A DNA stretch of 64,000 nt from Candidatus Symbiopectobacterium endolongispinus (GTDB taxonomy: Bacteria > Pseudomonadota > Gammaproteobacteria > Enterobacterales > Enterobacteriaceae). Where the stretch lies: assembly GCF_018777385.1 (NCBI RefSeq), contig NZ_JAFJYB010000001.1:930001-994000 (forward strand), in the 5' to 3' direction. Made by a program: the position numbers and the translations under genes. Below, piece by piece: positions 1-11,139 of the stretch. Each line of letters begins with the position of its first letter. Positions within the stretch are counted from its first letter, which is position 1. The notes beneath the pieces were generated by a model. The model did not search any database and had not been told where the DNA came from. It saw only the letters and a list, made by a program, of their open reading frames with translations.

Positions 1-735
1 CTACGATATCTGCTATGCCAAAACCGCTGACGATCGCGACGGCTATATCGCCTATATTGACGAACAGTACAACGCCAATTGTTTGACAGAGATCCTCACG
101 GAAACCTGTACGATCATTGGTGCCAATATTTTGAACATCGCGCGGCAAGACTACGATCCTCAGGGCGCCAGCGTGACTATTCTGGTCAGCGAAGAGCCGA
201 TGGATCCGCGCGATGTCGATAACTCAGAACTTCCCGGACCACTGCCCCATTCCGTGGTTGCGCATCTGGACAAGAGCCATATTTGTGTACAAACCTACCC
301 GGAAAGCCATCCCGAGGGCGGCCTGTGCACCTTTCGCGCCGATATTGAAGTGTCAACCTGCGGCGTGATTTCCCCGCTAAAAGCACTGAATTACCTTATT
401 CACCAGTTGGAATCCGATATTGTCACCATTGACTATCGCGTGCGCGGTTTCACGCGTGATATCAACGGGTAAAACATTTCATCGACCATCAAATCAATTC
501 CATTCAGAACTTTATGTCGGAAGATATGAAGTCGCTGTATCACCTGATGGACGTGAATGTGTATCAGGAGAATATGTTTCACACCAAAATGCTGCTCAAG
601 GATTTCGATCTGCGGCACTATCTGTTCAACGCCGCGCCGGAAAATCTGGAATCGGTGGAGCGCAAAAGGATCACCGATCTGCCCTATCATGAAATGCGAG
701 AGATCTACTACGGTAGGAATCTTCCGGTTTTGTAG
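1..735 (+). pseudogene. speD: S-adenosylmethionine decarboxylase proenzyme, 5'-partial and frameshifted
   Basis: SpeD decarboxylates S-adenosylmethionine to supply aminopropyl groups for spermidine synthesis. The window opens inside the gene (reading from base 2, about 14 codons after YDICYAKT would fall in E. coli SpeD). The self-cleavage and pyruvoyl region ([27 protein letters not shown]) is intact. At about base 470 the conserved DING-MKHF step has lost one base, producing TAA at 470-472. The rest ([20 protein letters not shown] to EIYYGRN) continues in another frame to TAG at 733-735. Both halves align without gaps to the E. coli protein, so identity is secure. Whether the single-base loss is biological or a sequencing error cannot be decided here. 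speE would be expected upstream, outside the window. Confidence 0.9.
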
Positions 736-747
736 ATGACGTACCTG

Positions 748-773
748 CGGACCCACAGCGGCCCGTTTTTTTT
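748..773 (+). terminator. Rho-independent terminator after speD
   Basis: CGGACC (748-753) pairs with GGCCCG (760-765) around a six-base loop with one wobble or mismatch, and is followed by eight T residues (766-773). It lies 13 bases after the speD stop. Confidence 0.65.
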
Positions 774-860
774 ATTCTCAACCACGCCCCCGTTTCCCCC
801 TTGGTAGCACTGTCTTCTTCCGCCATTCCGATCTCCGCCTCAATGAGTCCACACTAAGTA

Positions 861-875
861 CCATATATTGTATGG
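861..875. promoter_or_regulatory. Candidate NrdR-type palindrome upstream of nrdH
   Basis: CCATA-tattg-TATGG is a perfect 5-bp inverted repeat with an AT-rich centre, about 145 bp before nrdH. NrdR boxes in ribonucleotide reductase promoters are AT-rich palindromes of this size and usually occur in pairs. I see no convincing second box, so this is a weak assignment. The rest of 774-1016 shows no gene. Confidence 0.3.
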
Positions 876-1016
876 TTGAAATTAAAAACATCTACATCTA
901 GTATTTAAACACGCCACGGTTATCGATGAGGCGCGTTTCGCAGAAAGGCGGTAGCGGAATGGTGTCACAAGGCCGCTTTACCATACTGACTTTAACTCAA
1001 AAGGTAAATACGAATC

Positions 1017-1253
1017 ATGAGCATTACTATTTTCACTAAACCGCACTGTGTTCAGTGCAATGCGACGTGCCGTGCTTTGGATAAACAAGGTATCGCCTAT
1101 CAGCTTATCGACCTGACAGAAGATGAGTAGGCATTACAGCGGGTAAGGGCATTGGGCTATCAACAGGTACCGGTCGTTATGGCAGAGGACGACCACTGGA
1201 GCGGTTTTCGCCCGGATAAACTCGGCGCATTGCGCTCAGCGCAGTTGCAGTAA
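1017..1253 (+). pseudogene. nrdH: Glutaredoxin-like NrdH, interrupted by an amber codon
   Basis: NrdH is the small thioredoxin-like electron donor for class Ib ribonucleotide reductase. The frame starts ATG (MSITIFTKPHCVQCNATCRA), shows the CxxC redox motif CVQC and ends with the family signature WSGFRPDKL before TAA at 1251-1253, 79 codons in all, the normal size. Codon 38 (1128-1130) is TAG, after LTEDE and before ALQRVRALGY, so the product would stop halfway. Everything on both sides aligns with E. coli NrdH, so the lesion is a single point change. It is the first gene of nrdHIEF, with nrdI starting 9 bases later. Translation of nrdI has its own site (GGGAG at 1254-1258). Confidence 0.85.
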
Positions 1254-1262
1254 GGGAGCGCA

Positions 1263-1667
1263 ATGAATCCACTGGTCTATTTTTCCAGCCAATCGGAAAA
1301 CACACATCGGTTTATCGCTCGTGTGGGTCTGCCCGCCCTGCGCATTCCGATAGCAGAAGACCAGCCGGTACTCAACGTGGCGCAACCGTTCATTCTGGTT
1401 GTGCCCAGCAACGGCGGAGGAAGCAGCAAAGGTGCCGTGCCGCACCAGGTCATTCGCTTCCTCAACGACGCCAACAACCGGGCCGGTCTGCGCGGCGTGA
1501 TTGCAGCAGGCAATATGAACTTCGGCACCGCGTATTGTCTGGCTGGCGACATTATCGCGCAGAAATGCAAAGTGCCGTACTTGTATCGTTTTGAACTGCT
1601 CGGCACACCGGAAGATGTCATCAATGTGCGCAAAGGAGTAACCAAATTTTGGCAACAACATCCGTAA
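1263..1667 (+). CDS. nrdI: Flavodoxin-like NrdI, class Ib RNR activase
   Basis: NrdI is the flavoprotein that delivers oxidant to assemble the dimanganese-tyrosyl radical in NrdF. The 134-residue product is full length (E. coli 136) and carries the FMN phosphate loop [11 protein letters not shown] near residues 7-17 and the conserved GNMNFG segment near residue 80. Its 3' end overlaps the nrdE start by 19 bases, consistent with translational coupling in the nrdHIEF operon. It is intact although nrdH and nrdF on either side are not, so by itself it may be without a partner. Confidence 0.93.
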   Translation: MNPLVYFSSQSENTHRFIARVGLPALRIPIAEDQPVLNVAQPFILVVPSNGGGSSKGAVPHQVIRFLNDANNRAGLRGVIAAGNMNFGTAYCLAGDIIAQKCKVPYLYRFELLGTPEDVINVRKGVTKFWQQHP

Positions 1668-3808
1668 TCAATACACCCGCGCAGGGAAAAAGCGACAACG
1701 CGCTTGATTACCATGCGCTCAATGCCATGCTGAATCTCTATGACGCTGACTGGCACATTCAGTTTGAAAAAGACCGGCTGGCGGCACGACGCTATTTCCT
1801 TCAGCACGTAAACCAGAATACGTTGTTCTTCCACAATCTGGAGGAGAAACTGCGCTATCTGGTAGAAGAAGGTTACTATGAAGCTGAGGTATTGGAGCAG
1901 TATCAATTCAGCTTTATCAAGAGCCTGTTTCAGCAGGCCTGTGCGCACAAATTCCGTTTCCAAACCTTCCTTGGCGCGTTCAAATATTACACCAGCTATA
2001 CGCTGAAAACCTTTGATGGCAAACGCTATCTGGAACGCTATGAGGACCGTGTCTGTCTGGTTGCTTTGGCGTTGGCCAAGGGCAATACCCAACTTGCCAG
2101 CACACTGGTCGATGAGATCATCAGCGGCCGCTTTCAACCCGCGACGCCAACCTTTCTCAACTGCGGTAAAAAACAGCGCGGTGAGTTGGTCTCCTGTTTT
2201 CTGTTGCGTATTGAAGACAACATGGAATCTATCGGGCGCGCCATCAACTCAGCGTTGCAACTCTCCAAGCGTGGCGGCGGCTTTGCCTTTACCTTGACCA
2301 ACATCCGTGAAACTGGCGCACCGATCAAACGTATTGAAAACCAGTCTTCCGGTATCATCCCCATCATGAAGATGCTGGAAGATGCTTTTTCCTATGCCAA
2401 CCAGTTGGGCGAACGGCAAGGCGCTGGTGCTGTCTACCTCAATGCGCACCATCCCGACATTTTGCGTTTTCTCTATACCAAGCGTGAAAACGCCGATGAG
2501 AAAATCCGGATTAAAACGCTCTCTCTTGGCGTCGTGATCCCGGATATCACCTTCCAATTGGCGAAAACCAACCAGGTGATGTACCTGTTCTCTCCCTACG
2601 ATGTGGAACAGGTGTATGGCCTGCCCTTCTCGGAAATCAGCGTGAGCGAGAAGTACCATGAGATGGTAAACAATAAACGCATCCGCAAATCACAGATCAA
2701 GGCGCGCGAGTTCTTCCAGATTCTGGCCGAAATACAGTTTGAGTCTGGCTACCCCTACATGATGTTTGAAGATACGGTGAATCGCGCCAACCCGATTCAT
2801 GGCCGAATCACTATGAGTAACCTGTGCTCGGAGATCCTTCAGGTCAACGAAGCCAGCCTTTACGATGACGACTTAGGCTATCGCCACATCGGAAAAGATA
2901 TATCGTGTAATCTGGGATCGTTGAACATCGCCAAAACCATGGATTCACCTGATTTCGGCAATACGGTGGAAACCGCAATTCGCGCATTGACAGCGGTCTC
3001 TGACATGAGCCACATCGCTTCTGTGCCTTCCATCGCCAAAGGCAATGATGACTCCCATGCCATTGGCCTCGGACAAATGAACCTACACGGTTATCTGGCT
3101 CGGGAACGGATTTTTTATGGCTCACCGGAAGGCATCGATTTTACCAACATCTACTTCTACACCGTGGCATATCACGCACTGCGCGCCTCTAACCAACTGG
3201 CGATTGAGCGTGGGCGCACCTTTGCTGGGTTTGCACAATCGACCTATGCGTCCGGCGACTATTTTGCCAAATACATCGAACGCACCTGGCAGCCGGAAAC
3301 GGGACGCGTGCGTGAAATGTTCGAGGCGGCGCAGATTGTTATTCCTTCACAGCAAGCATGGACCGAGTTACGCGATTCCGTGATGGCGCACGGGCTGTAT
3401 AACCAAAACTTACAAGCGGTGCCGCCAACCGGATCGATCCCTTACATAAACCATGTAACTTCCAGCATTCACCCCATCGTGTCACGTATCGAGATCCGCA
3501 AAGAAGGCAAGATTGGGCGCGTTTACTACCCTGCCCCCTACATGACTAATGCCAACCTGGATTACTACCAGGATGCTTACGAGATAGGTCCGGAAAAAAT
3601 CATCGACACCTATGCTGCCGCCACCCAGCACGTCGATCAAGGGCTGTCGTTAACCCTGTTTTTCCGCGATACCGCCACCACACGGGATATCAATAAGGCA
3701 CAGATTTATGCCTGGAAAAAAGGCATTAAAACCATTTATTACGTGCGCATACGCCAGATGGCGCTGGAAGGCGCCGAAGTGCAAGGCTGTGTCTCCTGTG
3801 CGCTCTGA
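1649..3808 (+). CDS. nrdE: Class Ib ribonucleoside-diphosphate reductase alpha subunit
   Basis: NrdE reduces ribonucleoside diphosphates using a thiyl radical generated through NrdF. The 719-residue frame aligns over its whole length with E. coli NrdE (714). It has the catalytic barrel cysteines in LVSCFL and SNLCSEI, the GGG and [14 protein letters not shown] segments, and the C-terminal redox pair GCVSCAL that receives electrons from NrdH. The start is TTG at 1649, chosen because AAAGGAG (1632-1638) lies about 10 bases upstream and the protein then begins MATTS, as in relatives. It overlaps nrdI by 19 bases. The gene is intact. In E. coli this operon is induced under iron limitation and oxidative stress. 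Confidence 0.95.
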   Translation: MATTSVINTPAQGKSDNALDYHALNAMLNLYDADWHIQFEKDRLAARRYFLQHVNQNTLFFHNLEEKLRYLVEEGYYEAEVLEQYQFSFIKSLFQQACAHKFRFQTFLGAFKYYTSYTLKTFDGKRYLERYEDRVCLVALALAKGNTQLASTLVDEIISGRFQPATPTFLNCGKKQRGELVSCFLLRIEDNMESIGRAINSALQLSKRGGGFAFTLTNIRETGAPIKRIENQSSGIIPIMKMLEDAFSYANQLGERQGAGAVYLNAHHPDILRFLYTKRENADEKIRIKTLSLGVVIPDITFQLAKTNQVMYLFSPYDVEQVYGLPFSEISVSEKYHEMVNNKRIRKSQIKAREFFQILAEIQFESGYPYMMFEDTVNRANPIHGRITMSNLCSEILQVNEASLYDDDLGYRHIGKDISCNLGSLNIAKTMDSPDFGNTVETAIRALTAVSDMSHIASVPSIAKGNDDSHAIGLGQMNLHGYLARERIFYGSPEGIDFTNIYFYTVAYHALRASNQLAIERGRTFAGFAQSTYASGDYFAKYIERTWQPETGRVREMFEAAQIVIPSQQAWTELRDSVMAHGLYNQNLQAVPPTGSIPYINHVTSSIHPIVSRIEIRKEGKIGRVYYPAPYMTNANLDYYQDAYEIGPEKIIDTYAAATQHVDQGLSLTLFFRDTATTRDINKAQIYAWKKGIKTIYYVRIRQMALEGAEVQGCVSCAL

Positions 3809-3811
3809 TAG

Positions 3812-4796
<985 letters not shown>

Positions 4797-4810
4797 GCGA
4801 CAGAACGCGG

Positions 4811-4833
4811 CCTGGGGAGCGCCGCTCCCCAGG
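4811..4833. terminator. Perfect hairpin between nrdF and the convergent Tad remnant
   Basis: CCTGGGGAGC (4811-4820), loop GCC, GCTCCCCAGG (4824-4833): a perfect 10-bp GC-rich stem 15 bases after nrdF. No T tract follows on either strand, so it is a terminator-like hairpin, not a classical intrinsic terminator. Confidence 0.45.
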
Positions 4834-4863
4834 CTCCCCATCCCTTCAGACGATGCAACAGAC

Positions 4864-5550
4864 TCAGCGCAGAAAAAAATAGCCGTGGGGAATTGAGGGC
4901 GTAGCCAACAGTTTACGCGGTACAGGCGCTCTGACCCGGTTGCGGTTACTGCCCATTGAAAAATTGTTCAAAGAAAAAATCCCCAGATGCGTTATCCGCC
5001 ACAGCAAATAAAGAGAGTATTCGCTGCGAATATCCATCTTTCGCTTTAAACGACTAATAACGGAGTAGGCTATATTCTTAAGCCCAGCAGGAATATGACC
5101 ATGTGTTATCTCCTCCCAATACTGTAACAGTTGTCGCTCGTGTGAATTAAACCTGACATAGGCGAATTTCTCTTTGTCTAAACACCCCAGCCATGAATGG
5201 CTTAGCATAAATAAATCACGATTAGCAATATCTGAAGACACCACGATACAATAAGGACTCAGTACCAAATGTCGCTTCAAGCGTCGTAGTTTGATCATAT
5301 CGGAAAAAATACGATAAACAATTATATCGCTGTTATTGGCGTGTAATAATCGATTAGTTCTCTCCATTTAATGAAAGGTTTGATTACCAATGACCAGCGC
5401 ATTACGGTATTCTCCCCTACTCGTTAGCTTTTTCTCGTTGTAGTGATCGAACACATCCACATCAGGATTGCCGTCGAACTTTTTATAAAAAAGATCGCTC
5501 AACCCTATATAACGATAATAGAGTGTATCTGCAATTACTATTGTTCTCAT
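4864..5550 (-). pseudogene. LuxR/NarL-like regulator at the distal end of the Tad locus, split by a stop
   Basis: The upstream part (5550-5368) begins MRTIVIADTLYYRYIGLSDL, like the start of a response-regulator receiver but without an obvious acidic pocket. It ends at TAA (5368-5370) and continues in the same frame from ATG 5367. The second part ends with a degenerate LuxR-type helix-turn-helix: FNSHERQLLQYWEEITHG, then GLKNIAYSVISRLKRKMDIR, matching the LTxREREVL / KTVxxHrxrIxrKLgVrs pattern. It starts 31 bases after tadG and is presumably co-transcribed with it. The C-terminal 40 residues after LLWRITHLG look unrelated to the family and may be out of frame. I infer a regulator of pilus genes or of surface behaviour; the fold assignment is moderate. 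Confidence 0.5.
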
Positions 5551-5581
5551 ATCCCTCCCAAATACGGACTAAGCCTATCAA

Positions 5582-7360
5582 TTAAAAACCACTTTTATCG
5601 ATAAAGTTTATTTTTTCTTTTTTAGATATTTTTGCCAGTATATTAACCAGACTTAGATAATCACTCACAACAAAAGCATTATCGTCTCCAACACAGAATT
5701 CCCGCCAAAACTTAACATTGTCACCATCAATCCCGTTCTTAGCTAAGGAAATAAAAAATATATCCACCCCCACTGTCTTATGAATTTTGTTGTGATTTAA
5801 TAAACCTTCTTTTATTCGTTTGCAAATATGGTATTCCTTATGAAGAGCTGTAGCCAACTTTTTCGGTCCACGGCTATCTTCCCCATCAGTAACCATGATA
5901 ATGACTTTTTTAGGGTTGTTACCCTTAGCAATAACAGGTAGCGATCGTAACAAACCACTTCTACTATCAGTGCCTCCGCCAAGAACCGTCATTTCCTTAA
6001 AGTGAGAGATAATGCCAGCATTAGAGGTCAATTCAATTAAATAAGAGTTTGGAGATTCACTGTCTCGCGGCAACCCAGCAAAATCAGTTATCGTCAATAC
6101 TTGAGACTCAAGTATTGACTTTACCCCCCTCGCACAGAACCAATACACATGTTATAAAACATGCTATCGTGCTCGTGATAAGGAAAGTAGGTATAAGTAG
6201 CAACTGACTTATCAGAAAACAAATAGTCATCCTTCAAAGTTTCATCGAAATCAATAGTATCAACATTTAAATGTTGTTTTGCTGATGTGGGTAATTTCTT
6301 AGCATTATTATAATGAAGAGTAAATTCTTCAGGATGCGCCCGCAAATTAGCACGAGGATCAGCATCACGACTGTAAGAACCATTTATCTTAGAAATTTCA
6401 GCGCACCACTTTTTATCATTAACCATTTGCTCCATGGTGAGTCCCAAAACAGGTGAGATGATTGATTTATAATAAGAGGTGATTACCTCATCCTGTTGGT
6501 CGAAACTCTTATTATTCTCATTGAAGTTTTTGTTATACCAAAAGTTAAAATCAATCTTTTATTGCTAACCTTCGCATACTCTTTTTTAAGTTTACCGACA
6601 AAAGAACAGCCAATTTCTTTTCCACCAAAAAGGTCATTTTACTCAATTTAACTGGAACACCAATATTAAAAGGAACAATGCCAATGGTGTTTTTCTCATT
6701 ACCATTAAGAATAGTTTGAGAGAAATCCACTACCACATCTTTCAAAATATCATATTTGATACCGCCTTTAATATCAGGCTCTAACCCATTAATATCCTCG
6801 CCCATTGAGCCAGAAACGTCTACAATAAAAACGAAATCCGTAGGGATATTTTTTTGTTCCATAGATTTTCTTACCGTGCCAGCAGAACTATCTGCATGTA
6901 TATGAATATCATCATTAAATCCAAACTCATTATATTTTTTTAAGATGGGATGTAATGTCGCAATCCCAGATGCATTATAATCAATTGAGGTTAATTTTTC
7001 TGAATTATCACGGTTCATACTGACAATAACGTCAAGACCATTATCAGTAAACGTCACATAGGGCAGATAATAATTCAGATAGTGGCTCAGAACCTTTTCA
7101 TTGGCTTCTTTGTTTCCATGCTTAACAGCACATTCTTTATCCGCGACGTAATCACAGCGATCGTTTATCGCAATGGCTAATACCACCTGATTCATCGCAT
7201 CTGCCAATCGGGCACGGTTTGACTGGAAATGCGCCCCATCAAGTGCAAAAGAAAAAAACATCAATAATATTGGAAACATAATAGCAAACGGCAATGCCAT
7301 TGCCCCAGACTCTCTGCGGAATACCAACAGAAAGAAATCAACAGCATATTTTATCTTCAT
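5582..7360 (-). pseudogene. tadG: TadG, von Willebrand A-domain pilus assembly protein, frameshifted
   Basis: TadG proteins have an N-terminal TadE/G-like membrane helix and a large periplasmic von Willebrand factor A domain. Here translation starts MKIKYAVDFFLLVFRRESGA, with the hydrophobic segment MALPFAIMFPILLMFFSFAL, then the metal-dependent adhesion motif DVSGSMGED at about residue 190. Frame shifts occur near 6560-6640 and again near 6130. The continuing pieces include TVLGGGTDSRSGLL and MVTDGEDSRGPK, typical of the second half of a VWA domain, and end SKKEKINFIDKSGF. Combined length would be about 590 residues. It follows tadF and precedes the LuxR-like gene. The sequence is AT-rich compared with the nrd genes next door. 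Confidence 0.75.
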
Positions 7361-7395
7361 GACGCTCCCTGAAATAATTATCGAACTCCAAAAAC

Positions 7396-8021
7396 TCACC
7401 GAGGGATTACCGCATTACTCACAGAGATATTTCCTACAGATGGTCCAATAGCACGTAATATTTTCATTAACAAACTATACTGACTTTGAGTACAGATAGT
7501 GACTTGATAAACAGGTAGCCAATGCTCAGTTCGCGTCGACCCAGTATCAGCATGAGAAAAAGGGGAAAGCGGAATATGTTTAGTGAAATCCTTTGCAAAC
7601 TCTGACTTTGGACAATTACCATCTTTTACATGAACTACAGTAAACGATATGGGCTTACCTTTTATCTTTTTTTTCTGACTTTACATCTTCATCAAAATAG
7701 ATAGCATCCACATAGAGATTATACTTTTCCCCGATACGAGATTCAGCCAAGAGCATCTTTGCCAGCAAATCTAACTGATTAACATCATCCTGTGTCAAGA
7801 TCTCTTTCCCATGATAAAGTGCAGTGTGTTCACGCAACACGGTGGTAAGAGAATGATTGACACGCTCCATATAGCCTTTGTTTAAAAATATCGACTGTAA
7901 TCAACCAATAAAAAAACAGAGCAGTACAATAGAAAAAAGTAGAAAAAAACTCAATCGCTACGCTTCCTTTCTCACTTTTTATCTCAGACAGCAATTTTCC
8001 GTTTCTGCAAAGCGAAGACAT
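7396..8021 (-). pseudogene. tadF: TadF-like minor pilin, several frameshifts
   Basis: The start ATG (8021-8019) lies 2 bases beyond the tadE stop, with GAGGAG upstream. The N-terminus contains EKGSVAIEF followed by a hydrophobic stretch, the TadE/F pseudopilin signature. The frame then shifts within T-rich runs near 7890-7960. The next piece reads MERVNHSLTTVLREHTALY to DAIYFDEDVK. After a run of eight A near 7670 a third frame supplies GKPISFTVVHVKDGNCPKSE, QVTICTQSQYSLLMKILR and the stop at 7396-7398. All three pieces fit the TadF family in order, about 200 residues in total. The lesions are all in homopolymers. Assignment rests on order and pattern, not on a catalytic motif. Confidence 0.6.
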
Positions 8022-8022
8022 A

Positions 8023-8556
8023 TTACAATTCTCCTCGCTGAAATTCCTGAACAAAAGCAACCTTTCTCTTCCATTGCTGTTCAACCATCACTGTCGGAAA
8101 TAGAAAGAAGAGAGGCTGGTAATGAGTATTCACGTGATACAGTGCCCACGGTTTTCCAGTTGCATGAATCGATGAGCAATGTTTGCCATTCTCAATTAAC
8201 GCAGTGACATCATCACAATAACGCGCAGAGACATGAACCGCTATATTTCCGGTAAATAATGGCCATACACCTAAACGCTTTTTCAAGGCTTTCGTAAAAT
8301 AAGCGTGATAATCGCTGTCAGGCTGACGAAGCGATGTACGATAGCTGGATTCAGCCAGAATCAAATCCAAGGCAGATGAAATATAAACCACCCGACACAG
8401 CTCTGCGAGAAAAAGAAATGCCATAACAAAGGGGATAAAGAGTAAAGAAAACTCAAGCGCAGCACTTACGCTACTAGAACGATACCATGAAATAGAATGA
8501 TTTGTTTTGTTGTTCAATTCTTTATTCCTTTTACTTACACAGCCCACAACAGCCAA
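8023..8556 (-). CDS. tadE: TadE-like minor pilin
   Basis: An open frame of 177 codons. Residues around 28-55 (SSVSAALEFSLLFIPFVMAF) are the class IVb pseudopilin signature: a short basic leader, then a Glu at +5 of a hydrophobic helix. This is what the TadV peptidase would cleave. The C-terminal part has paired cysteines (RYCDDVTALIENGKHC). The start at 8556 overlaps the end of the prepilin peptidase gene by 22 bases. A downstream start nearer NNKTNHSISWY is possible. It is one of only two open genes of the Tad remnant, with the peptidase. TadE and TadF are thought to seed or anchor the Flp pilus in the inner membrane. Confidence 0.7.
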   Translation of the reverse strand: MAVVGCVSKRNKELNNKTNHSISWYRSSSVSAALEFSLLFIPFVMAFLFLAELCRVVYISSALDLILAESSYRTSLRQPDSDYHAYFTKALKKRLGVWPLFTGNIAVHVSARYCDDVTALIENGKHCSSIHATGKPWALYHVNTHYQPLFFLFPTVMVEQQWKRKVAFVQEFQRGEL

Positions 8557-8960
8557 TAACCAGAGTAAATAGCAATACCGTAGGGTATAGTGATGACGTC
8601 ATTTCTTGAGAACAGTCTATAATATAAACACGTAAGCAACGTGAGTGGGATCCCCGCCATTCCCATCAAAAATAAAAAATTACCTATCTCTGTCGTTGAA
8701 AGCCCCGTTGATAATGCACATACCAGTTTAACATCGCCAGCACCGATTATGCCGACTATAGATAAAACAAAACCAAGACAAAACAATAGCAACAGCACTG
8801 TTAAAGAAAGATCCTCAGGATGATGAAAGGCTAATAAAAGTGAGAGAGAAAAAATGAGCAATGTCGCCGCATTGGTAATTTTCCGACAACGAATATCCGT
8901 ATAACAGACAAACATCAATATTATACTAATAGCAATTGTCAGCATCCCTTCTACTTTCAC
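8535..8960 (-). CDS. tadV: Prepilin peptidase TadV/CpaA (A24 family)
   Basis: A 141-residue, very hydrophobic protein with about five membrane segments. It has the two aspartate motifs of type IV prepilin peptidases: TDIRCRKI near residue 22 and GAGDVK near residue 74. The short, single-domain form lacking the N-methylase domain is typical of Tad systems, where it processes Flp, TadE and TadF. The start is GTG at 8960. It sits between tadD and tadE instead of next to flp, the position it has in many Tad loci. It is intact, but its main substrate Flp is not encoded in the window. Confidence 0.8.
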   Translation of the reverse strand: MKVEGMLTIAISIILMFVCYTDIRCRKITNAATLLIFSLSLLLAFHHPEDLSLTVLLLLFCLGFVLSIVGIIGAGDVKLVCALSTGLSTTEIGNFLFLMGMAGIPLTLLTCLYYRLFSRNDVITIPYGIAIYSGYWLLWAV

Positions 8961-9171
8961 TTTACATCATCCCTTAAAAATGCCAGAAGCGTTTATAATC
9001 CACTGAATGGTATGGTGTAACGAATCAGCAGACGACCCAGTAATCAACCTAATACAATAAAAACCCGTTTGATGATACAACTCAGAGAATATCCCCAATA
9101 AAAATAGCCGTGATATAAATCAAACACTAATCTCTCAGGTGCTGATTTCTCAGTGTCAAGGTGAAATACCT

Positions 9172-10279
9172 TCAACTTATCCATTTTTTCTTTAATAAGA
9201 ACTTCACTAAAATGGTATTTTTATCTTTATGTGCAATTGAAATTGACTTTACATTGCCGTCTACTATCAAGTTGTTTCCTATATGCAATATGTCATCACT
9301 CGCCGTCACGCCTTGTAATTCATAGACTATCTGGTTCGACGCCCTATCACCAAGTTCTTTAACTGCTATTCTTTCCCGTGACTCCATTGCCATGCGGAAA
9401 TATTTTTCATGTTGTCCCGCCCGGACCGCAATAATCTCGTTATTATGTTCTTTCGATAACGGTAATGTTGGCGTAGCGCCTTCGTCATCCTGGCCTTTCT
9501 TTATCGATACATCTTGCTTAGCCAGCAATTCGCGTTGTTGTAACTGGCGTTGAGAGCGGGGCTTGATTTTTGATAACGATTCAAGCAAGCCATCACGGAT
9601 ATCAACGTTCTTTGCTCGATGCAATACCGCTTCTGCTCCCTCAAAATCCCGCATTTTCACCAGTACAAACACTAAATTATGTAATAGATTTTACCCGTAT
9701 ACCCTCGCGCATACAAGGGGGCCAGATAGCCCCTTGCGGTAGGATAATCCTCTTGCATAATGGCCAGCATCGCGAGGTTATTAATGACTTTATCTTCATC
9801 AACAAAATGCGTTCGGGCTTTATCGAACGATACCTTGGCGGCAAGATAATTGCCCTGCTGAGCCAGCAACACGCCTTGCGTGTTTAACGCTTCCCTATTT
9901 TCAAAGTTTTTATTCAAAGCCGCCCTAACTCTGTCAAGCGCTTCAGCAATGTGTCCTTGTTCCAGCAAATTCTTGCCTTCAAGTAACAGAATATCTTCAT
10001 CGGGATTATCGACCAGCAAAGGCGCTAAATAATACCTTGATGATTCATAATCCATCGCAGAGTGATAATGACTTGCCAAAATATACCGTGTTTTTGCATC
10101 CTCTTTTCGATTTAGTTTTTCACGATATAACTTAATTAGCCCTTGAAAATCATTCATCTTGGTAAGAATAAACTCCTTCTGCTCCTCGTCAATAGCATTG
10201 TGATTTCCGCTTTTGGCTACACATCCTGCGAGAAAAAAACTGAAAGTAATAATAAAATATTAACTAACTTCCCTATAAT
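9172..10279 (-). pseudogene. tadD: TadD lipoprotein with TPR repeats, frameshifted
   Basis: TadD is an outer-membrane-associated pilotin-like lipoprotein. A lipobox FLAGCVAKSG is present at about 10220 but out of frame with its hydrophobic signal (NILLLLSV) because of a T7 run. The apparent start codon overlapping tadC is ATT or ATA, not ATG. From MNDFQGLIKLYREKLNRKED the frame runs through TPR-like helices (RYILASHYHSAMDYESSRYY, GVLLAQQGNYLAAKVSFDKA). It shifts near 9675 into MFVLVKMRDFEGAEAVLHRA and ends KKKWIS. At least two frameshifts. A stretch of about 210 bases to the next gene holds nothing I recognise. Confidence 0.65.
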
Positions 10280-11111
10280 GCCATCATCCCTATCAAACCT
10301 GGTCCGACAATTATTGCCAACAATGGAAACATAATAAAGCCAATCATCGGCATGGTCATTTTGGTAGATAAGCTTGCCACTTTTTCTTCCATATCGAGTA
10401 ACTGTATATCTCTAATTTCCTTACCTAAAGCGATTAACATTTTATAAATGGATGAGCCAAAATTTATGCTCTGTTGTAATGTAGTACAGAACATTCTCAC
10501 TTCATTACTGGCTATCTCTTGATAAAGTTGTTCCAACGCGGCATTGATTCCACTAACCTCTGTTTTTAGCATGACACGTTCCAGAATTTTGGCAATATCC
10601 TTATTAACATGCTTAGTGTTATCACTAATATATCGCATGGATTTTTCAACCGTCATTCCAGATTGAATACAAACCGCTATCATATCAATAATAAAAGGTA
10701 AATCATTTGATATGCTTTTTAACCGTTTTACGATAATACGCTTTTTGACCACGTCAGGTAAAATAATGACGATACACTCAGGATTAAAAAGCAAATGAGT
10801 AAAACATTCATTGACACCTGGAGGATACCACTTATGTTCAGTAAAAATAATACTCCACCAAGCGTAACGACGGTTAGCATTTTTAGTATCACATTTTTAT
10901 CTAATAATGATGCAATCGAAATCAAACGGCTTGATTTTATCAAAATCTTCTCAACATGCGATGCGTGATCCTGGTTTTCAGTATCATTCCGTGAATGTTT
11001 ATATACATTCAACAACATTAATGCTTTGTTTTTATTCTTGTCTTTTAAAAAATGGATAAGGATTCCACCCAGGTCCAGAACCATCATGAGCAGTGAAAAC
11101 AGATAAAACAT
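10273..11111 (-). pseudogene. tadC: TadC inner-membrane platform protein, frameshifted in an A run
   Basis: TadB and TadC are paired GspF-type membrane proteins forming the pilus assembly platform. The first part (MFYLFSLLMMVLDLGGILIH to FYLTWSKSVLS) has two hydrophobic segments. At about 10738-10743 a run of five A breaks the frame; six A would give TWSKKRIIVKRLKSISNDLP and join the second part exactly. The second part has the T2SSF core (LPFIIDMIAVCIQSGMTVEK, FGSSIYKMLIALGKEIRD) and a final membrane hairpin (MTMPMIGFIMFPLLAIIVGP) ending at 10273. Combined length is about 280 residues, normal for TadC. Confidence 0.78.
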
Positions 11112-11139
11112 AACTCACCTATAACTTATTCATCATTAA

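Noticed and set aside
1277-2137. Long minus-strand open frame opposite nrdI and nrdE
   Set aside because: It is antisense to conserved coding sequence, has no recognisable domain, and its composition follows the codon pattern of nrdE.
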